From: Longimicrobium sp.
GTDB lineage: Bacteria > Gemmatimonadota > Gemmatimonadetes > Longimicrobiales > Longimicrobiaceae
Assembly: GCA_036389135.1 (NCBI GenBank)
Contig: DASVQP010000055.1
Span: 1 to 60,646 of the forward strand
Direction: 5' to 3'
Length of the DNA stretch: 60,646 nucleotides
Below, piece after piece: positions 55,940-60,646 of this stretch. Numbering within the stretch: the stretch's first letter is position 1; each line of letters begins with the position of its first letter. A program made the translations under genes and the position numbers. Below the pieces are notes generated by a model that saw only the letters and a program-made list of their open reading frames with translations, searched no databases and had not been told where the DNA came from.

Positions 55940-57184
55940 GTGGACGTTCCCCGCCCCAAAAAGAGCAAGCGCGCACGCTGGGTCATCGGCGGCGCCGGGA
56001 TCGCGGTGCTCGCGGGGGCCACCGTGGCGCTCGCCCGCCTGGACCCGGCCGCCCCCGCCGTGGAGCGCGCCACCGTGTGGACCGACACGGTGCGCCGCGG
56101 CGACATGCTGCGCCAGGTGCGCGGCCCCGGCACCCTGATCGCCGAGGACATCCGCTGGGTTCCCGCGGTCGTTCCCGGCCGCGTGGAGCGCAAGCTGGTG
56201 CTGCCGGGCACCGTGGTGAAGGCCGGCACCGTGCTGGCCGAGCTCTCCAACCCTGACGTGGAGCGCCAGGCGCTGGAGGCCCGGCGCCAGCTCGCCGCGG
56301 CGGAGAGCGACCTGGCCACGCTTCGCAGCAACCTGGAGTCGCAGCGGCTGACGCAGGAGGCCACCGTGGCCACCGTGCGCAACCAGCTTCGCGAGAACGA
56401 GCGCGTGGCGCGCGCCGCCGAGGGGCTCGCCGCGCAGAAAATGGTGTCGCAGCAGGAGCTCGACCGCGCGCGCGACAACGCCGAGGAGCTGCGCGTGCGG
56501 CTCGGCGTGGAGCAGCGCCGGCTGGCCTTCATCAGCCAGTCGATGAGCTCGCAGATCAGCGCGCAGCGGTCGCAGCTCGGAATCCTGCGCACCCTCATCC
56601 AGTTCCAGCAGCGGCAGATCGACGCCATGCAGGTGCGCGCCGGCAGCGACGGCGTGCTCCAGGAACTCTCGGTGGAGCCGGGGCAGTGGGTGAACAGCGG
56701 CACCACCCTCGCCCGCGTGGTGCAGCCCGGCCGGCTCAAGGCGGTGCTCCGCATCCCGGAGACGCAGGCCAAGGACCTGGTGGTCGGCCTCCCCGCTTCG
56801 GTGGACACGCGCAACGGCATCGTGCGCGGCCGGGTGGTGCGCATCGACCCCTCGGTGCAGAACGGGAGCGTGGCCATCGACGTGACGCTGGAGGGCCCCC
56901 TCCCCCGCGGCGCCCGCCCCGACCTGTCGGTGGACGGCACGGTGGACATCGAGCGGCTGACGAACGTGATGTACGTGGGCCGCCCCGCCTACGGCCAGGC
57001 GGAGAGCACCGTCAGCATGTTCCGCCTGGACCCCGCCGGCGCCGAGGCATCGCGCGTGGCGGTGAAGCTGGGCCGCGGCTCCGCGAGCACGGTGGAAGTA
57101 GTCACCGGCCTCAAGCCGGGCGACGTGGTGATCCTGTCCGACATGAGCGCGTACGACGGCTCGGAACGGGTCAAGCTGAAGTAG
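55940..57184 (+). CDS. Periplasmic adaptor (membrane fusion protein, HlyD/MacA-like)
   Basis: About 414 residues. The GTG at 55940 follows AGGAG by eight bases. N-terminal anchor (WVIGGAGIAVLAGATVALA), a barrel-lipoyl start (DMLRQVRGPGTLIAEDIRWVPAVVPGRVERKLVLPGTVVKAGTVLAELSNPDV), a long alpha-hairpin (about 110-215), then the second half-lipoyl (VRAGSDGVLQELSVEPGQWV) and beta-barrel domain. It bridges the inner-membrane ABC transporter and an outer-membrane channel. Precedes the ABC ATPase and permease genes, forming a MacAB-like export cluster. No TolC homologue is in the window. Confidence 0.9.
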   Translation: MDVPRPKKSKRARWVIGGAGIAVLAGATVALARLDPAAPAVERATVWTDTVRRGDMLRQVRGPGTLIAEDIRWVPAVVPGRVERKLVLPGTVVKAGTVLAELSNPDVERQALEARRQLAAAESDLATLRSNLESQRLTQEATVATVRNQLRENERVARAAEGLAAQKMVSQQELDRARDNAEELRVRLGVEQRRLAFISQSMSSQISAQRSQLGILRTLIQFQQRQIDAMQVRAGSDGVLQELSVEPGQWVNSGTTLARVVQPGRLKAVLRIPETQAKDLVVGLPASVDTRNGIVRGRVVRIDPSVQNGSVAIDVTLEGPLPRGARPDLSVDGTVDIERLTNVMYVGRPAYGQAESTVSMFRLDPAGAEASRVAVKLGRGSASTVEVVTGLKPGDVVILSDMSAYDGSERVKLK

Positions 57185-57190
57185 GAAAAA

Positions 57191-57298
57191 AGGTGCGTTA
57201 GTGCGTGAGTGCGTCCCAACGTATTCACGCTCCCGCGCATCCAATGCACGAAGCCCTGCCTCGCGGTTCAAAACGCACCAACGCACTCACGCACTTCA
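57191..57298. repeat. Octamer fold-back element
   Basis: Left arm of three octamers (gtgcgtta, gtgcgtga, gtgcgt; 57191-57212) and right arm in reverse (cgcaccaa, cgcactca, cgcactt; 57276-57298), separated by about 65 bases. Located between the adaptor and the ABC ATPase genes and ending 27 bases before the ATP-binding protein's start. Confidence 0.85.
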
Positions 57299-57324
57299 GT
57301 TCTCATCCAACCCGGAGCCGTTCC

Positions 57325-58065
57325 ATGGAAACCGCAACCAAGCCGCTCATCCAGATGGACTCTGTCGGCAAGGTGTTCCTGACCGAAGAGGTGGAGACCC
57401 ACGCCCTCAACAACGTCCACCTGGAGATCCGCTCCGGCGAGTACGTGGCGATCGCCGGGCCGTCCGGCTGCGGGAAGACGACGCTCCTCTCCATCCTGGG
57501 GCTGCTCGATTCGCCCACCGACGGCACGTACACGCTCAACGGGCAGCCGGTGTCCGGGCTCACGGCCTCGCAGCGCGCGCACATCCGCAACCGCGAGATC
57601 GGCTTCATCTTCCAGGCGTTCAACCTGATCGGCGACCTGACCGTCAAGGAGAACGTGGAGCTGCCGCTGACCTACCGCGGGATGCCGGCGGCCGAGCGCA
57701 ACAAGCGCGTGACAGAGGCGCTGGAGCGGGTGGGGATGGGGCACCGCGTGGGGCACTACCCGGCGCAGCTCTCCGGCGGCCAGCAGCAGCGCGTGGCCGT
57801 GGCGCGCGCCATCGCCGGCACCCCCTCCGTGCTCCTGGCGGACGAGCCCACGGGCAACCTTGACTCCACCAACGGCGAGCAGGTGATGGGGCTGCTGCAG
57901 GAGCTCCACCGCGAGGGCGCCACCATCGTCATGGTGACGCACGACCCGCGCTACGCCGAGCACGCCGAGCGCAGCATCCACATGTTCGACGGCCGGGTGG
58001 TGCGCGAGGAGCGCTCGTCGGCGGTGGCGGCGGAGATGGGGCGGCACGGATTCGAGGTGGGGTGA
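57325..58065 (+). CDS. ABC transporter ATP-binding protein (MacB/LolD group)
   Basis: 246 residues. Walker [10 protein letters not shown] (45-53), Q-loop FIFQAFNLI, signature LSGGQQQR, Walker B VLLADEP with catalytic Glu, D-loop NLDS and switch His in [11 protein letters not shown]. The sequence [13 protein letters not shown] is typical of the MacB/LolD/FtsE clade that works with FtsX-like permeases. CGGAG lies upstream of the ATG. The stop overlaps the permease start (TGATG), so subunits are made together. Confidence 0.93.
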   Translation: METATKPLIQMDSVGKVFLTEEVETHALNNVHLEIRSGEYVAIAGPSGCGKTTLLSILGLLDSPTDGTYTLNGQPVSGLTASQRAHIRNREIGFIFQAFNLIGDLTVKENVELPLTYRGMPAAERNKRVTEALERVGMGHRVGHYPAQLSGGQQQRVAVARAIAGTPSVLLADEPTGNLDSTNGEQVMGLLQELHREGATIVMVTHDPRYAEHAERSIHMFDGRVVREERSSAVAAEMGRHGFEVG

Positions 58066-60479
58066 TGGACATCGCGCGGGAGCTTCGCCTTGCGGGGCGG
58101 TCGCTGCTGCGCAGCCGCCTCTTCGCCCTCGTCTCCATCGCAACCATCGCGCTGGGGATCGGCGCAACGACGACGGTCTTCTCGCTCGTCAACGCGCTGC
58201 TTCTGCGCCCCCTCCCCATCGCGGAGCCGGGGCGCGTGGTGGGAGTGCAGGAGACGCTGCGCGGGATGCGGTCGATGTCGATGGGCTACAGCGCCGTCTC
58301 GTACCCGCGCTACGTGGCGTATCGCGAGGCATCCGCCGGGATCTTCAGCGGGCTGGCGGCGCAGCGCTACGAGGAGATGTCGCTGCGCGCCACCGGGCAG
58401 GCGCAGGTGCTCACGGGCGTGGTGGCGTCCGGCAACTACTGGGAAGTGCTCGGGGTGAGGCCCGCCCTGGGCCGCTTCTTCACCGGCCCCGACGAAAAGG
58501 AGCAGCTCGCCGTCATCAGCCACCACCTGTGGCAGACGCGCTTCGGGGGCGACCCCGGCGTCGTCGGGCGCACCGTGCACCTGGACAGCCGCCCGCTCTC
58601 CGTGGTGGGCGTGGCGCCAAAGGAGTTCGGGGGGACGCTGGTGGGCGGCGTGGCGGACGTGTGGGTCACCCTGGGCGCGGCCGGCATCGGCAGGGCGAAC
58701 GAGGCGATCAACTCCAATCCCGGCGCCTCGCTCATCCTCTTCGGCCGCCTGCGGCCGGGGATGACGCAGGAACGGGCCGGCGCCGCGCTCAAGGTGGCCG
58801 CCGCGCGCGTGCCGCTGGAGGAGCCGAACGCCAGGGTGCTGGACGTGCGCCTGGAGCCGCTGACCGGCGTGCCGGGCGACATGCGCATGCCCGTGGCCGG
58901 GTTCATGGGACTGCTGCTGGCGACCGCCCTCTTCGTGCTCCTGATCGCCGGCACCAACGTGGCGGGGATGCTGCTGGCCCGCGCCGTGGCCCGCCGCCGC
59001 GAGATGGCGATCCGCCTGGCCGTGGGCGCCACGGGCCGCAACCTGGTGAGGCAGCTGCTGGGGGAGAGCGTCCTCCTCTTCCTGCTGGGCGGGGGCGCCG
59101 GAGTCGTGCTGACGATCTGGCTCACGCGGATGCTCTCCTCCATGCAGCCGCCCTTCCCCACCCGCATCGCGTTCGACCTGCGCCCGGACCCGCGCGTGCT
59201 GGGCTTCGCGCTGGCGCTGGCGCTGCTGACGGGCGTGGCCTTCGGGCTGATGCCGGCGCTGCAGGCTTCGCGCACCGACGTGCTCAGCGGGCTCAAGGAC
59301 GGCGGCACGCGCGAGGGCGCACGCCGCGGCCGTCTGCGCAGCGGGCTCGTGGTGGGGCAGCTCGCCCTGGCGATGCTCCTGATGCTGGTGGCCGGGCTCT
59401 TTGCCCGCACGCTGCAGCACTCGCTCTCCGCGGATCCTGGCTTCGTGGCCGATGACGTGGCGGTGGCGCGCGTTGACCTGGAGCCGCACGGCTACGACCG
59501 GGCGCGCGGCGAGGCGTTCCAGCGCCGGCTGCTGGAGCGGGTGGCCGCGGCGCCTGGCGTGCGCTCCGCCACCCTGGCCGACTTCGCGCCGATGAGCGGC
59601 AACGTGCGCAGCGAAGAGCTCCGCCTGCCGGGCAAGAAGGACGCGATCACCGTCAGCATCGACGCGGTGGACCCGGGCTTCTTCGCCACGCTGCAGATCC
59701 CGCTGCGCGCCGGGCGCGTCTTCACCGACGCGGACCGCGCGGGGGCGCCGCCGGTGGTGGTCATCAACCAGACGCTGGCGCAGCGGCTGTGGCCCGGCGC
59801 CAGCGCCCTCGGCCGGACGGTGCGCCTGGGCGACGGCCCGCCGGTGGAAGTGGTCGGAGTGGTCGCCAACGGCACCTACGAGCGCTTCGGCGAGCGGCCG
59901 GTCTCCTTCCTCTACCGCCCCGTCGCGCAGAACTACAGCCCGGGCGTCACCATCATGGCCCGCGCGGACCGCGGCGCGGGCGCGGCGCTGGAGGCCATCC
60001 GCCGCGAGCTGCAGGGGATGGACGCCAACGTCGCCCCCGAGCAGGCGATGCCGCTGACGTCGATGATCGGCGTGTCGCTCTTTCCGCAGCGCATCGCGGC
60101 CTTCTTCATCGGCGGCTTCGGGGTGCTGGGGCTGCTGCTGGCGTGCATCGGCATCTACGGCGTGCTGGCGTACCAGGTGGGCCAGCGCACGCGCGAAATC
60201 GGCGTGCGCGTGGCCCTCGGCGCCCGCGCCGGCGACGTGGTGCGGATGATGGTGCGCCACGGCTTCAAGATCACCGCGCTCGGCGCCGCGATCGGGGTGG
60301 TGATGGCCGTCGCGGCCACGCGTCTCCTTTCGAGCCCGCTGTACGGCGTCAGCGCCACCGACCCGCTCACCTTCACCGCCGTCCCGGTGCTCCTGCTGGC
60401 GGTGGCGCTGGTGGCGTCGTGGCTTCCCGCCCGCCGCGCCGCGCGGGTGGATCCGATGGTGGCGTTGAGGGCGGAATAG
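58065..60479 (+). CDS. ADOP-family ABC permease (FtsX/MacB_PCD type)
   Basis: 804 residues. N-terminal membrane helix (residues 18-42, FALVSIATIALGIGATTTVFSLVN), a long MacB_PCD periplasmic domain, then helix groups near 285-310, 335-370 and 385-405, a second MacB_PCD region, and final FtsX helices near 680-800 (VRVALGARAGDVVRMMVRHG coupling motif). Two FtsX units in one chain define the ADOP architecture, which is common in Gemmatimonadota and Acidobacteria. With the adaptor and ATPase it forms an export or efflux machine. The substrate is unknown, as no resistance gene lies alongside. Confidence 0.9.
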   Translation: MDIARELRLAGRSLLRSRLFALVSIATIALGIGATTTVFSLVNALLLRPLPIAEPGRVVGVQETLRGMRSMSMGYSAVSYPRYVAYREASAGIFSGLAAQRYEEMSLRATGQAQVLTGVVASGNYWEVLGVRPALGRFFTGPDEKEQLAVISHHLWQTRFGGDPGVVGRTVHLDSRPLSVVGVAPKEFGGTLVGGVADVWVTLGAAGIGRANEAINSNPGASLILFGRLRPGMTQERAGAALKVAAARVPLEEPNARVLDVRLEPLTGVPGDMRMPVAGFMGLLLATALFVLLIAGTNVAGMLLARAVARRREMAIRLAVGATGRNLVRQLLGESVLLFLLGGGAGVVLTIWLTRMLSSMQPPFPTRIAFDLRPDPRVLGFALALALLTGVAFGLMPALQASRTDVLSGLKDGGTREGARRGRLRSGLVVGQLALAMLLMLVAGLFARTLQHSLSADPGFVADDVAVARVDLEPHGYDRARGEAFQRRLLERVAAAPGVRSATLADFAPMSGNVRSEELRLPGKKDAITVSIDAVDPGFFATLQIPLRAGRVFTDADRAGAPPVVVINQTLAQRLWPGASALGRTVRLGDGPPVEVVGVVANGTYERFGERPVSFLYRPVAQNYSPGVTIMARADRGAGAALEAIRRELQGMDANVAPEQAMPLTSMIGVSLFPQRIAAFFIGGFGVLGLLLACIGIYGVLAYQVGQRTREIGVRVALGARAGDVVRMMVRHGFKITALGAAIGVVMAVAATRLLSSPLYGVSATDPLTFTAVPVLLLAVALVASWLPARRAARVDPMVALRAE

Positions 60480-60485
60480 GGACGG

Positions 60486-60646
60486 AAGTGCTAAGGGCTA
60501 AGTGCTAAGTGCTAAGTGCTAAGTGCCAAGTGCTAAGTGCCAAGTGCCAAGTGCCAAGTGCCAAGTGCCAAGTGCCAAGTGCCAAGTGCCAAGTGCCAAG
60601 TGCCAAGTGCCAAGTGCCAAGTGCCAAGTGCCAAGTGCCAAGTGCT
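60486..60646 (+). repeat. Heptamer tandem array at the window edge
   Basis: 23 consecutive seven-base units fill 60486-60646 exactly (161 bases): AAGTGCT copies (with one AAGGGCT) at the start, then mostly AAGTGCC. The array reaches the last base of the window, so its true length is unknown. It begins six bases past the permease stop codon. Same unit as the arrays at 168-276, 20362-20433 and 43653-43682. Confidence 0.95.

Noticed and set aside
60486-60646. The 7-bp array as a CRISPR array or coding repeat
   Set aside because: Units are directly contiguous without spacers and no open frame uses them in a meaningful way.

Overview
The window is about 60.6 kb of very GC-rich bacterial DNA, roughly 70% G+C by eye. 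It carries a TonB-dependent receptor and many lipoproteins, so the cell has an outer membrane. It also has many TPR proteins, GAF/PAS histidine kinases without response regulators, eukaryote-type Ser/Thr kinases, an ADOP-type ABC permease, and intergenic DNA packed with short palindromic and 7/8-bp tandem repeats. Together these suggest a Gemmatimonadota member of the Longimicrobium type. That assignment is inference from gene style and repeats, not from a marker gene. I found no rRNA, tRNA, CRISPR array, transposase or phage gene. The right edge stops inside a 7-bp tandem array, as a draft contig might.

Layout. 0.3-7.6 kb: PepSY membrane protein, M15-like lipoprotein, membrane-anchored Ser/Thr kinase and a 1200-residue multi-PAS/GAF histidine kinase. 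7.9-15.8 kb: methyltransferase, Ig-like lipoprotein, TonB-dependent receptor, helix-hairpin-helix lipoprotein, CAT-like acetyltransferase and MscS channel. 15.8-18.8 kb: a small accessory patch with a HEPN-MNT toxin-antitoxin pair, a decayed copy of the thiC 3' end with its terminator, and a MarR-cupin pair. 18.9-21 kb: thiC behind a TPP riboswitch; thiC contains an in-frame fold-back repeat. 21.5-25.1 kb: an operon of an AAA+ ATPase with TPRs and two TPR membrane proteins. 25.2-26.5 kb: a PLP aminotransferase. 26.7-33.6 kb: two paralogous cassettes, each a GAF histidine kinase plus a TPR protein and a small lipoprotein. 34-46 kb: M1, M28 and trypsin-like exported proteases, an acuB-acuC-GNAT acetylation-control cluster, a second Ser/Thr kinase with a DFD motif, a thioredoxin-reductase-like flavoprotein and a HAD phosphatase. 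46.4-50.1 kb: a copper-detoxification operon (CopZ-like chaperone, anchored cupredoxin, CopA ATPase, CsoR repressor) with a recognisable CsoR-type operator on the promoter. 50.1-55.9 kb: a GGDEF-EAL protein, an AI-2E-family transporter and small hypotheticals. 55.9-60.5 kb: an efflux-type cluster of membrane fusion protein, ABC ATPase and ADOP permease.

Themes. Signalling genes dominate, and most lack a genetically linked output. The clearest unusual signals are in the DNA itself: heptamer (AAGTGCT-like) and octamer (GTGCGTGA-like) arrays, often in fold-back pairs, that sit against start and stop codons and in one case lie inside a coding sequence; and several families of nested palindromes that recur in almost every long intergenic gap and occasionally supply start or stop codons.
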